Shown: positions 11,680 through 21,885 of the stretch, piece after piece
Layout of the letters: each line of letters begins with the position of its first letter
How positions within the stretch are numbered: the first letter of the stretch is position 1
Source of the DNA: Xiphydria camelus
Lineage: Eukaryota > Arthropoda > Insecta > Hymenoptera > Xiphydriidae
Length of the DNA stretch: 64,000 bases
Direction: 5' to 3'
Assembly (NCBI GenBank): GCA_963678675.1
Contig: OY783199.1
Coordinates: forward strand, 12,638,708 to 12,702,707
The notes under the pieces: model-generated
What the model was told of the DNA's origin: nothing
Database searches by the model: none
The model's input: only the letters and a program-made list of their open reading frames with translations
Made by a program: the position numbers and the translations under genes

Positions 11680-13010
11680 GTCATTTTTTTGGAAAATGCG
11701 TGGATAAGGTTAAATTATCATTGGGCTAGTTTCTTCAAAATCTGTCTCGCCATTTTTTTATTATAGTACGATATCTAATTTCGGCCAAAGAGCCCGTGTA
11801 AAATGGCGATATTTTAATAATTAATATCTCTATTTCTAAACGGTAGATCTTCTACAAATTAAGACAATGTTTTTATAGTAGTCCCAAGATTATCTACAAA
11901 AATTTGCTTGAAAATCTGTCTCAATCAGTGTTCACGAGACTGCTACCTTAAATGTAGGTACACAATACCAATTACCGCATTGCTTTCGCTCACGACTTTT
12001 TTTAATTCACGATAAAATTCTGAAAAATTCTGTGGCTATATAATTTGTTTTTATAATTTGTAAACAAAAGAGGAAATTTGTTAGTCTGTCTGTTTTTGAG
12101 TTTTACGATGCATTCAATAAATTGAAACCACTGATTTTTATGGCAAATTTCCCAAAAACCAGGAAATTTTATTGTTCAATCACTAAATTTAATCAAATTT
12201 AATGCTTTCTAAACGAAATATACTAATCACCACTCAAAAATATTACAGCATTTTAGAATTATGTGGTAATCGCACGACACACGTCTGGCCTCAAACGGTA
12301 ATAAAGTAAACTGAAATTTTTAAATCACAGTTATGCTTCCAAACCGTCAACATAAATGGCGACACGGAGTTTTTACTTGATAGCAAAGAAGTGAAATAAC
12401 GATGAGAAAGTTATTAATTAAGCACATAGTTTTCCAGATGGCGTTTAAAAATGTTTAAAACTGGTGCATTCATTTGAATACCTTGTGAGCGAAAGGGTTA
12501 ACACCTGAAGAAAATTGGGTGCTGAGGGCCATGAAATCGTGCAGCATTTCAACATCTATACTTAACTGGATAAATTGTGTGTGTTCACTTTTTTGAACCC
12601 CGGTTCCATTTCTTTCGTTTCAAACAACGCACAAACATAAACTGAATAATATTGCCTATGCTCCGCGTACAAGCAGGAGTGGGCGGAGCTATGGAGCGGG
12701 CAGCTGGTGTCAAGCCACTCAGGTACCATTTTGCGTCGCGCTTCGAATATTTGAACTTCAAATGGCTATTTTTTGAAGCCAAGTATCATTATTTTTCAAA
12801 AATTCTTTCACTGACTGGTTTTGGACACGTATTTCTATGATTCTGAGGCAAAAAAAGGATAACAACATATTTTTGAGACCTACCTATCTACTATTATTAG
12901 TCGCGCGCAACGTAAAGCCCGAATCACACATATCAATTCAGTGGCCGTTCCGTATCAGTTCCGTGTTGTCCGTGCATTGACGTAAAAAATTATTCAATAT
13001 ATTATATTTA
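11680..13010. other. Unassigned intergenic DNA
   Basis: AT-rich. Short frames on both strands at 12585-12840 are mutually antisense and unrecognised. No terminal repeats found. Confidence 0.3.
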
Positions 13011-13012
13011 TA

Positions 13013-13390
13013 CGGGGTGTTCTCAAACCTCTGACCCAGGGGAAAACCCTGTGTTCATAAAAAAATTACGGACATAATGCAATTGATTTTATTGAAATCC
13101 GTTAAGAATTTACTGAGAAATGAATTATTAAAAAGTAATTAATATTTTGAATTTATTCGGCATTAGTGAGGTATCAAGATAATCGCAATTTCTATCGTTA
13201 TTATAAATATTATCTTTATGAGCCTTGATGTAACGTCATCAATGCTGAATAAATTTAAAATATTAATTACTTTTTAATAATTAATTTCTCGGTAAATTCT
13301 TAATGGATTTCAATAAAATCAATTGCATTGTATCCGTAATTTTTTAATGAACAAGGTTTTCCTCTGGGTCAGAGGTTTGAGAACACCCGG
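13013..13390. mobile_element. Foldback MITE with TA target duplication
   Basis: Arms of about 150 bp are almost perfect reverse complements (left end CGGGGTGTTCTCAAACCTCT, right end in reverse CCGGGTGTTCTCAAACCTCT), separated by a loop of roughly 75 bp. TA at 13011-13012 and 13391-13392. The two opposing short frames inside are artefacts of the palindrome. Confidence 0.85.
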
Positions 13391-13740
13391 TATACAACTG
13401 TCCACACACTTCAGTTCCCGTCCGATCAGTATCAGTGTCCGTGCCGTCTCCGTGATCCGCGACAATGTTTTTACGGAGCGGACGAGTAGTGACGGTGTAA
13501 ACACGAAGCTTCGGTACGGGTTCATCTCAGTTTGTTTCCGACCAGATCTACCGCTTTCAGGAATACGGCACTGATGCTGCACTGAAACATGTGAATCACG
13601 AGGCATGGTAGTATCTCGCGGAATGTTCGTTCAAGTGTTTTCCGTTCATAAAGCGGGCACCCGTGTCTCTTTACATCACAAGTGTCTGCCCCCTCCGCCC
13701 CTCAATTTTTACATCAAATTTTCTCAATAAATATATGGTT
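13391..13740. other. Unassigned, relatively GC-rich intergenic DNA
   Basis: Contains repeated phrases such as CAGTTCCCGTCC, CAGTGTCCGTGCC and GTCTCCGTGATCC, with similar phrases on the other side of the MITE (12905-12980). The MITE may therefore sit inside an older repeat made of GTGTCCGT-like words. No gene recognised. Confidence 0.3.
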
Positions 13741-14045
13741 AGAACCAAAACTATTCTTAGTTACACCATATAAATGGATTATTCTCTGTTGATAGAGACC
13801 AGAATAAATTTTATAAGTTACATCCCGAGTCGAAATTGAAACTCTAATCTGAACCTGGAAACCCTCATTTCTTCGAAGTATTAGTTTGCCGCTGTAGGTG
13901 TAACTCTAATTTCGTGATCATCGTGATCAGATGATCACGAACTGTTTAAATTAGAATTTGAGTATACTTCCAACTCTAATTTCGACCTGCTGGACTTCAG
14001 ACAAAATTGAAACTCTATTTCCAGCCTCATTATTCTACATAACAG
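13741..14045. repeat. Degenerate short-motif repeat (AACTCTAATTTCGACC-like)
   Basis: Imperfect copies of AAACTCTAATTTCGAC and its complement, with a GATCATCGTGATCAGATGATC cluster near 13915. No reading frame. Confidence 0.45.
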
Positions 14046-14596
14046 ACGTTCTGATGAAAAGTCATTAAAATTTATAAATAATCAGTTTCGCAAATTCCCA
14101 AAGCTACATATTATAACAAATCTATTATCAGATTCATAGAATTTTAACAGCTGAATATTACTGATAGTATTACAAAGAATAGTTTATACATTATATTAGT
14201 ACACAGTTACAGAGAATATCAAAGTGAACTATTATCTCTCTCTTTCTTTGCTTTTAATTTATATTCACTTTTATAACCCCGATAGCAAAGCGTGCATTTG
14301 CACGCTAGAAGCACGCAATGACACGTAGTGGCATCACCGTAGTGTGTTCGTGTGACGTGACATAGGGTAAAGTCGGTAAATACGCCCCACATTTCAAAAA
14401 AAAATCATAACTCGAGGAATTTGAAACAAACTTTATTTTAAAAAACAATAAAAATTTGGCAGGACATTACACTTCTTAAAAAAAAATAAAAATACGACAA
14501 AAATTATCAAATAGCTTCTACAAAAAATAAAAAAACCATTCACGTCAAATGGGGCGTATTACCCACCCCAGGGGGAAATACGCCCCATATACTTAA

Positions 14597-14904
14597 TCGC
14601 CTTCTGCAGATAAATTTTTGGCACAAACATCACAAACTGTGCCATGGGAGGCAATCCAGTCCACTTTGGACTTCGTGGTGTAATAGTGGTCTCGACATTT
14701 GACGCAAATATCTTCCGCCTCGTCAGAGAGTTCGTCCGACGATTCCAAAGGTAGACACATCTCAGAATTTGATGACGACTCCGAATTTTGACTCTTCTGG
14801 CCTTTTTCTGCATTCTCTGTACATCTTTTATGATTGGCTGGCTCTAGGTGGGGCGTATTTCCAAAACCGGGGGGAAATACGCCCCACCGTTTAAATCTCC
14901 ACAC
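14597..14904 (-). pseudogene. pogo-type transposase C-terminal relic
   Basis: The minus-strand frame ends in an acidic, serine-rich stretch (SSSNSEMC, SSDELSDEAED) followed by CVKCRDHYYTTKSKVDWI...CDVCAKNL. Paired CxxC motifs around a Y...W core resemble the PHD-like cysteine-rich tail of many insect pogo/Tigger transposases, where CPxC...KWIxCxxCxxWxHxxC is typical. The HTH and DDE parts are missing. The apparent N-terminus reads through a TIR-like hairpin, so the start codon at 14904 is not biologically meaningful. Confidence 0.55.
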
Positions 14905-15185
14905 GCTACAGGTGCTAACAATCTACATGTTTCAGTTTTTAGTTTAATAAACGTACTTTCTGACGCCGTACTTGAAACTTACAAAATACACAATCACAAC
15001 TCAATAATTCGGTATCTATAAACTTACGAGCAAATTTTTAGTACTCAGACACCAAATTATTCACAAAACAAATTTTATTTCCACAACGCTAGCTGAAATC
15101 TTAATAAGTGCCCGAGTTCTCTGGTAAGACACAGACATTCGACTGATGACTACCGCCTTAGCGACATATACCGACGCATAATGTA

Positions 15186-15453
15186 CCGTATGTCCGTCTC
15201 TGTACTGGCCAGTTTGAAAGTTACCTTCGGATAGGCTTGGTCGGTAATCGAGACATTTATACCGTAATTATAATTATTTTCGTAATTTCCATTATTCACA
15301 AATTCACAATTTCGAAGTTAGACGCCTCGATCTTCCGAATTGACATCCACTCTAACTGCCGACTCGACTTCTACCGTATTAAATGACTCGAGTACCGACC
15401 AAGCCTATCCGAAGGTAACTTTCAAACTGGCCAGTACAGAGACGGACATACGG
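15186..15453. mobile_element. Hairpin MITE nested in the pogo-like element
   Basis: Perfect 61-bp arms (63 bp with the TA), left end CCGTATGTCCGTCTCTGTAC, right end its reverse complement, flanked by TA (15184-15185 and 15454-15455). The loop contains TTAGACGCCTCGATCTTCCG, which is nearly repeated in the loop of the MITE at 61979-62371. Confidence 0.85.
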
Positions 15454-15696
15454 TAGTTTTCCATGTACTGGGGCGTATTTCCTCCCGGGGCGTATTTACC
15501 GACTTTACCCTAAACTAAGAGTATCGTGGCTATACAATTGTACCGAATTATTCCACAAATAATGAATGATTAATTATCATAATCGCTACTGTTTTGAAAA
15601 AGAAAGTATCAAATTATTTTATAAAGTTTAATGAGAAAAACCTTCGAGAGCAGTCACTGTCATGTTCGGTTTCTATATATGACTGGAGTCAACCGA

Positions 15697-16153
15697 CACG
15701 AATTGAGGCTCCCGATGCAAGAACCGGTCGAGCGGTCGAAAACGCTTGAAAGTATTGTCCACTTCGGAAAAGTGGCTGATGGAAAAAAAGTTGAGAAATA
15801 TAAAAATATAAAAATACGTACTTATATAGAGGGCACAAATACGCATATTTTAGTGTAATTTTACTTTTCTAACTTTTGTGGTTTTTAAGAAAAAAATTAA
15901 AAACTGTTGAATTTCGATCACTCAAAATCGACGATTTTCAGTCTACTTTTAAAATATACATCGCCATATCTCGAAAAATTATGTACGAAAAACGTCACAA
16001 TTTTTTTTCTCGAACTTATTACACCCAAGCGATGCCAAAAAATTAACAAGCACCGCGAGAAAGATTCATTGTTTATAAATAATCACTGTATAATTATTTA
16101 ACGAAAAAATCGAAGTTTCAAAATTTTCGACCTGTGGGAAACATTTTTCTATT

Positions 16154-16206
<53 letters not shown>

Positions 16207-16272
16207 TCTCCCTCTCTCCCTCTCTCCCTCTCTCCCTCTCTCCCTCTCTCTCCCTCTCTCCCTCTCTCTCTC

Positions 16273-16347
<75 letters not shown>

Positions 16348-17288
16348 CTCAAGATGATATTTTATCATATCATCTTCGGAGCTCACTTAAAAATATTATG
16401 TTGGTTATACGGCCACACATTATAATGAAGTAAAAGAAATGATATAGCTCAAAAATTGTGAAAACGTGTATTACTACAGAGAAATTCATAACTTTATCAT
16501 TACTCGATAAATATGGTTAAAAGTTTAGATAAATCTTCTACTTAAGTACATCTACACCAACAAAAATGTATTAATAAATTGATTAATTAAATAATTTATT
16601 TAATCAATATAGTTTAATCGATGAATAAATAGATTAATTAGTTATTTGCCGGCAAGACGGTATTGAATTCCAGCGCTGTTGCAGCGCAGAGCACTTGAAT
16701 CGAGCGAACGCGGATCGCGCGCTTTATACATGAACTATCGTAAAACCCGCGAAATTTCACTAAATCTTCCCTATTTTTCGTAGAAAACTTCATAAAACAT
16801 CTATCTACAACTTTCTCGCTTACACTTTGTCGTAAGAGAGAGAGAGAGAATAAATAGAAAAATGTTTCCCACAGGTCGAAAATTTTGAAACTTCGATTTT
16901 TTCGTTAAATAATTATACAGTTATTATTTATAAACAATGAATCTTTCTCGCGGTGCTTGTTAATTTTTTCGTATCGCTTTGGTGTAATAAGTTCGAGGAA
17001 AAAAATTGTGACGTTTCGTACATAATTTTTCGAGATATGGCGATGTATGTTTTAAAAGTAGACTGAAAATCGTCGATTTTGAGTGATCGAAATTCAACAG
17101 TTTTTAATTTTTTTCTTAAAAACCACAAAAGTTAGAAAAGTAAAATTACACTAAAATATGCGTATTTGTGCCCTCTATAAGTACGTATTTTTATATTTTT
17201 ATATTTCTCAACTGTTTTTCCATCAGCCACTTTTCCGAAGTGGACAATACTTCGACCGCTCGACCGGTTCTTGCATTGGGAGCCTCAA
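15697..17288. repeat. 1.6 kb foldback repeat around a CT microsatellite
   Basis: Sequence 15697-16160 is repeated in reverse complement at about 16838-17288 with very few differences (for example GCATATTTTAGTGTAATTTT against its complement near 17130-17160). The spacer holds a long CT microsatellite next to the left arm and about 490 bp of unassigned DNA. The right arm also begins with a short GA run (16837-16850), so the microsatellite belonged to both arms. No coding capacity. Confidence 0.8.
16157..16345. repeat. CT microsatellite
   Basis: About 190 bp of (CT)n with interspersed CCCT interruptions. The reading frames crossing it (all Leu/Ser or Arg/Glu) are artefacts. Confidence 0.95.
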
Positions 17289-17296
17289 TTGAAGAA

Positions 17297-17381
17297 TCGG
17301 TGGCTCAATTGGTAGAGTGCGAAAGCATTCCCAGTTTCGAAGCAGCTTGTCCTAAAGACCACAGGTTCGAGTCTCGGTAGA
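17297..17381 (+). mobile_element. tRNA-derived SINE head
   Basis: TGGCTCAATTGG matches a polymerase III A box and GGTTCGAGTCTC, about 50 bp further on, a B box. The sequence cannot be folded into a standard tRNA by eye because the central part is non-tRNA-like. An A-rich stretch follows (17386-17396). A homologous copy lies on the minus strand at 40556-40642, so it is a dispersed SINE rather than a tRNA gene. Confidence 0.65.
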
Positions 17382-17499
17382 GTATGAAAAAAAAAAACCG
17401 AAACTACTAGGCGGGTTGGTAGGCGGGTCTGCAGATAGCAGTGTAAAGTCCACTGTGTGCGTTCCCTTTTTGCATAATCACAAACAGGTGAGAGTTATG

Positions 17500-17660
17500 A
17501 AAACCTAATTTGAACCTAAACTTGCAAAGAGTCGAAATATTCACGCAGTTTAGGTTCAAGTTAGGTTGTCATTGCACAGATATCCGGATCCTTGAAAACT
17601 AACTTTCAACCTCGAGATCCTCAGTTAGGCTCCAGAGGTTTAAATTAGAATTTAAATTTC
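17500..17660. repeat. Degenerate short-motif repeat (AACCTAATTTGAACC-like)
   Basis: Short block of imperfect AACCTAAYTTGAACCTAA and TTAGGTTCAAGTTAGG words on both strands. Confidence 0.4.
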
Positions 17661-17789
17661 AACTCGGGATATTAACAGAGATTCATCCTTAGCAACGCGA
17701 AGCCACGCTCCTCGCGCCTAAAAGTCGAGAATTTTATTTCTCGGCCAATATATATAATATATGTCAGAATGTCACAAAAATTCCGGCTA

Positions 17790-18365
17790 TCTTCGGCGAT
17801 GTTCTTCCATGATCGGAAATGTGTCCACAGATGCGATCAAACACACACGCGCGCCATCAAATGTGTGAGATATATTCCGGCTTTGGGATCGTCCATTAAT
17901 CACGTGAGGTCCGAAGGGGGGGGGGGGTGTTCGGCAAAAATCACGAAATATCACATGGAGGGAGGGGGGGTTGTAGTAAGATATCACGTGTATTTATTTT
18001 TTTGTTGAACGCGCAATTTCTAAACAACCTGCAACCTTAATGTTTGGACATTTTTATCACGGTCCTTAATTTTCCAGAATTAAATTAGATTATACTTACT
18101 AGTAATTAAAGATAATATTCTAAAATTTTGAAGATACTTTTTGTACTAAGAAAATACACGTGATTGGGGGGGGGGGGGGGCGTCAGTCTTAAACCTCACC
18201 ACGTATCACCAGGGGGGGAGGGGGGTAAAAAAATGCTAAAAAGCATCACGTGATTAATGGACGACCCCTTTCATCGTCGACTGTTCGGCGATGATCGAAA
18301 ATGCGTACACAAATGCGACCACACGCATACGCCATCAAATGCATGTGAGAGAATATATATGCATG
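17790..18365. repeat. Two diverged repeat units with a MITE between them
   Basis: Unit one (17795-17880) and unit two (18283-18365) share CGGCGATG, GATCGAAAATG/GATCGGAAATG, ACAxATGCGA and GCCATCAAATG. A third, reverse-oriented relative is at 55935-56030. Between the first two lies the GGGATCGTCC-ended MITE. Confidence 0.6.
17885..18268. mobile_element. MITE with GGGATCGTCCATTAATCACG termini and G-runs
   Basis: The left end GGGATCGTCCATTAATCACG is matched by CACGTGATTAATGGACGACC at the right end. The interior has four runs of 7-16 G and AT-rich filler. TIRs of the type GGGGTCGTCCAT-AAT-ACGT are, from memory, common in arthropod MITEs. No coding capacity. Confidence 0.75.
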
Positions 18366-18798
18366 ACTTTAAATGCCTGTATCTCCTTTCCTAATTACTT
18401 TTAAAATATTTTTTCTTTTTCCTTGAATTCAGAAAATTATAGCGAGCATTTCCATTACTGCAATTATTTCCATGTGATAACATATACTTATTATGGTTTC
18501 ATGCCGATTATATATGTTTAATTGCTCGTTTCATATGTATGGTGACATTAAAAAAAAAGAAGGAAATAACATGACTATATTATCGACTATCGGATTATTT
18601 ATATCGTATGTCCGCGGGCACACCGATCAAAGTTATACCTATGGCCGATATCTTGAAATTTGACTTCGGCAGTGTTTGCCGACGATCGAGTCTTTGATCC
18701 CGATCCCGTATATACGGCAGTTATTTATAGAAATCCTTTCACGAACGAATTGTTCTGGGGAAAATATAAATATTATCGAAACATTAATTATAAAATCA

Positions 18799-19438
18799 TT
18801 TCAAAATATCACGAGAATAAATCAAAAGTAACGTGGTTATAATTAATTGGCTCGTATCGGTATAAAATGTGAGACTTTAATTTTGTGGTAATAAAAAGCT
18901 ATTTTCCTACATGTACATATTCTCCTCATGAATAAATTCCAAAAAGTAGTGAAATCTTGTCACAAAAACAGATTCTCTGTAAAAAAACGGCATGTTCATT
19001 CAGTGCCAAAAAAATTGATACGTAAAATACTCTCCAAAAAAATTAGAAATCGATTAAGATCGCCATATTCAAGATTTATATATAAAAAATATAAGGCATC
19101 ATTTGAAAGGAAAATTATTGTAAATCAAAAGTTACTAAAAAATTCAACGACTAAAAATTTATAAAAAAATGTTCATAAAAAAGAACGCCGCATTTTTTCC
19201 CTTCAAAATAAAAAATTTAGACAGAAGATTATATTCGATGTTTATGCACTTATGATTGTCATCGAATTTTTTTAGTAACTTTTGATTTACAATAATTTTA
19301 TTTTCAAATGATGCCCTTAATTTTTTATATATAAATCTTGAACATGGCGATCTTCATTGATTTCTAATCTTTTTTGGAGAGTATTTTACGTATCAATTTT
19401 TTTGGCACTGAATGAACATGCCGTCTTTCTTTTACAGA
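18799..19438 (+). repeat. Dispersed foldback family F, copy 1
   Basis: Imperfect palindrome: 18977-19150 is the reverse complement of 19262-19438 (GGCATGTTCATTCAGTGCC against its complement). Together with the 180 bp to its left it is homologous, in reverse, to 52437-53317. The 78-codon frame at 18928-19164 is Lys-rich because the DNA is A-rich, and is not considered a gene. Confidence 0.75.
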
Positions 19439-20326
19439 TAGTACCTACGCACCAAAGACTGTCAGAAGGGTACGGATACGAAACGGACACTGAACTGATA
19501 TTTGTGAATCGGCCATTAATAATTTAATTTAAGAAGTTAGTGCACATCGGTAACTGCATTATATTTATAAATATTACTTGTTCAAAAAGACAGCATTTAT
19601 TGTATTCAAAATTTACGGTAACTGATTTAATCTAATTATAATACGGGCGTTTATAAATGAGTCAAGCCATGTCAAGTCGGATTCGAAATTTCCACTAAAT
19701 CGCGGATTTCGAAAATAATAACTCTATTACGAAGGGAGTATGGCACTTACGTTACCGTATTAATATTTCGTGAAAATTCCGTTATTTGTTAATGTTATTA
19801 ACAATCAAACTTTGAAGCGCGATTAAAATGAAAAATCGTTTTCTCTTAAACTACTTTAGACAATTACTTAAAATTTTGCACACTGATAAAGCAATGTTTA
19901 CACTATCGAATAAATATTTGCTTGAGGTGAAATTGTTTTAAAAAATGAATTTTGCATTAATTTTTTTAAAACAATTGCAATTTTTCATGCGTTCTTCACG
20001 CTATAAAAAAATGGAACTTACATAAATTCATGCGGCAAACGTTGGCCTTTTATAATCTGCAAAGAGAACTTTGTACTTTTTCTCCATTTCGGAGATACGA
20101 AATTGTTTGTTACGCGGTGCGCTCGTAGATCGCGCGGCGCGCTCCGCTACTGGCGTCCGCGGCATCTTGATGGCCGCGCAAACTTGAGCAAAAACCGTTT
20201 GAACTTGCATGAACATGATTTTCCGAGTTTGGCAAACATACACAGTTTTCTTGTCAGTTTGCTGATGGTGCTCGTGCGGTATACTTGCGTAAAAACTATT
20301 CAGTGTTTCAATATCATTAAGTGAAA

Positions 20327-20540
20327 ATGGTTCGACCGAAGGAATGTTGTAATCCTTTGAAAAAGAAAGGTCATAATTGTGTTCGTCATAAGTTGTTCCT
20401 CGCGCGTTACCGCCAAGTGGAATAAAAAATTCGAAGAATACATTGATCGATATATTTGTCAGATATGTCGTAAAGACATGTATAATGATGTTAAAATTGC
20501 TTCAAATGTAGAAAATGAAGACCCAAGCACGAAGTGAGTT
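20327..20540 (+). pseudogene. Cysteine-motif N-terminal frame of an unknown element (left arm)
   Basis: The frame begins MVRPKECCNPLKKKGHNCVR and, after a frame change, continues KKFEEYIDRYICQICRKDMY. CC...H...C followed by CxxC suggests a small zinc-binding domain at the N-terminus of a transposon protein. I cannot name the family. The mirrored copy at 20890-21103 has the same frame change, so the break either predates the duplication or marks an unrecognised intron. Confidence 0.4.
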
Positions 20541-20549
20541 TACTAATTA

Positions 20550-20700
20550 CACAGGTTTACAAAAAAAAAAGTCCGGACTATTTGACCATGGTATTCCGAG
20601 GTATTTTTGCGTCCTGAATCCGATCCCGAGGTCATCTGAGCCCCATCACGTCAGAAAAAGGAGATATAGTCCGGACTTTTTTTTTGTTGTAAACCTGTGT
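20550..20700. mobile_element. Hairpin MITE inside the palindrome spacer
   Basis: ACACAGGTTTACAA at the left is mirrored by TTGTAAACCTGTGT at the right, with inner AAAGTCCGGACTA and TAGTCCGGACTTT. About 150 bp, non-coding. Confidence 0.7.
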
Positions 20701-20889
20701 TATTTTTATATTTTATTGTGTAATTAATTGCTATACTGTAACACCTTCTTTAATAGTGAACCACGAATAAACTTCCAAGTAATTATAACTGTTCACTGTT
20801 CAAATCCAATATTTACATTCAGTTAAAAATTCAATTCGTTCCCTGGAAGGTATTACAGTATAGCAATTAATTATCGGTATTAACTATCT

Positions 20890-21103
20890 TGGGTCTTGGG
20901 TGCTTGGGTCTTCATTTTCTACATTTGAAGCAATTTTAACATCATTATACATGTCCTTACGACATATTTGACAAATATATCGATCAATGTATTCTTCGAA
21001 TTTTTTATTCCACTTGGCAGTAACGCGCGAGGAACAACTTATGACGAACACAATTATGACCTTTCCTTTTCAAAGGATTACAACATTCCTTCGGTTGAAC
21101 CAT
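20890..21103 (-). pseudogene. Cysteine-motif N-terminal frame of an unknown element (right arm)
   Basis: Mirror image of the left-arm frame: it starts at ATG 21103 with MVQPKECCNPLKRKGHNCVR and shows the same later CxxC segment in another frame. It differs from the left copy by a few substitutions (R to Q, K to R). Confidence 0.4.
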
Positions 21104-21885
21104 TTTCACTTAATGATATTGAAACACCGAATAGTTTTTAAGCAAGTATACCGCACGAGCACCATCAGCAAACTGACAAGAAAACTGTCTATGTTTGCCA
21201 AACTCGGAAAATCATGTTCATGCAAGTTCAAACGGTTTTTGCTCAAGTTTGCGCGGCCATCAAGTTGCCGCGGACGCCAGTAGCGGAGCGCGCCGCGCGA
21301 TCTACGAGCGCACCGCGTAACAAACAATTTCGTATCTCCGGAATGGAGAAAAAGTACAAAGTTCTTTTTGCAGATTATAAAAGGCCAACGTTTGCCGCAT
21401 GAATTGATGTAAGTTTCATTTTTTTATAGCGTGAAGACCGCAAGAAAAATTGCAATTGTTTTAAAAAAATTAATGCAAAATATATTTTTTAAAACAATTT
21501 CACCTCAAGCAAATATTTATTCGATAGTGTAAACATTGCTTTATCAGTGTGCAAAATTTCAAGTAATTGTCTAAAGTAGTTTAAGAGAAAACGATTTTTC
21601 ATTTTAATTGCGCTTCAAAGTTTGATTGTTAATAACATTAACAAATAACAGAATTTTCACGAAATATTAATACGGTAACGTAAGTGCCATATTCCCTTCG
21701 CAATAGAGTTATTATTTCCGAAATCCGCGATTTAGTGGAAATTTCGAGTCCGACTTGACATGGCTTGACTCAAATAACAATTTCTTCAGGCAAGGGTCCG
21801 ACAGGATACTGAGAAGAAAGTTTAGTTGAAACAACTAAATATTTTTAGTTGGATGCAAATTTACTTCAATCAGTTATATGTTTAA

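Larger units (their letters stand above)
14365..15510 (-). mobile_element. pogo-like DNA transposon with complete ends
   Basis: The 24-bp terminal inverted repeats are identical on both sides (starting GGGTAAAGTCGGTAAATACG) and are flanked by TA (14363-14364 and 15511-15512). The inside carries a C-terminal transposase relic (14597-14904), two internal hairpins built from the same GGGGCGTATT word, and a nested TA-flanked MITE (15186-15453). At 1146 bp it is non-autonomous. Confidence 0.85.
19659..21771. repeat. 2.1 kb palindrome with 872-bp arms
   Basis: The left arm 19659-20530 and right arm 20900-21771 are reverse complements of equal length with scattered substitutions. Each arm carries the same upstream region and the start of the same small reading frame, directed inward. 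The 369-bp spacer contains another hairpin element. The object is therefore two copies of one 5' end facing each other. Confidence 0.88.

Noticed and set aside
16134..16433. Long Leu/Ser and Arg/Glu reading frames
   Set aside because: They are translations of the CT/GA microsatellite.
17297..17381. A functional tRNA gene
   Set aside because: A and B boxes are present but the middle cannot form an anticodon arm, and the same sequence recurs elsewhere as a dispersed repeat.
18928..19164. Lys-rich 78-codon protein
   Set aside because: It lies in one arm of a palindrome and reflects A-rich DNA; the second copy of the repeat does not keep the frame.
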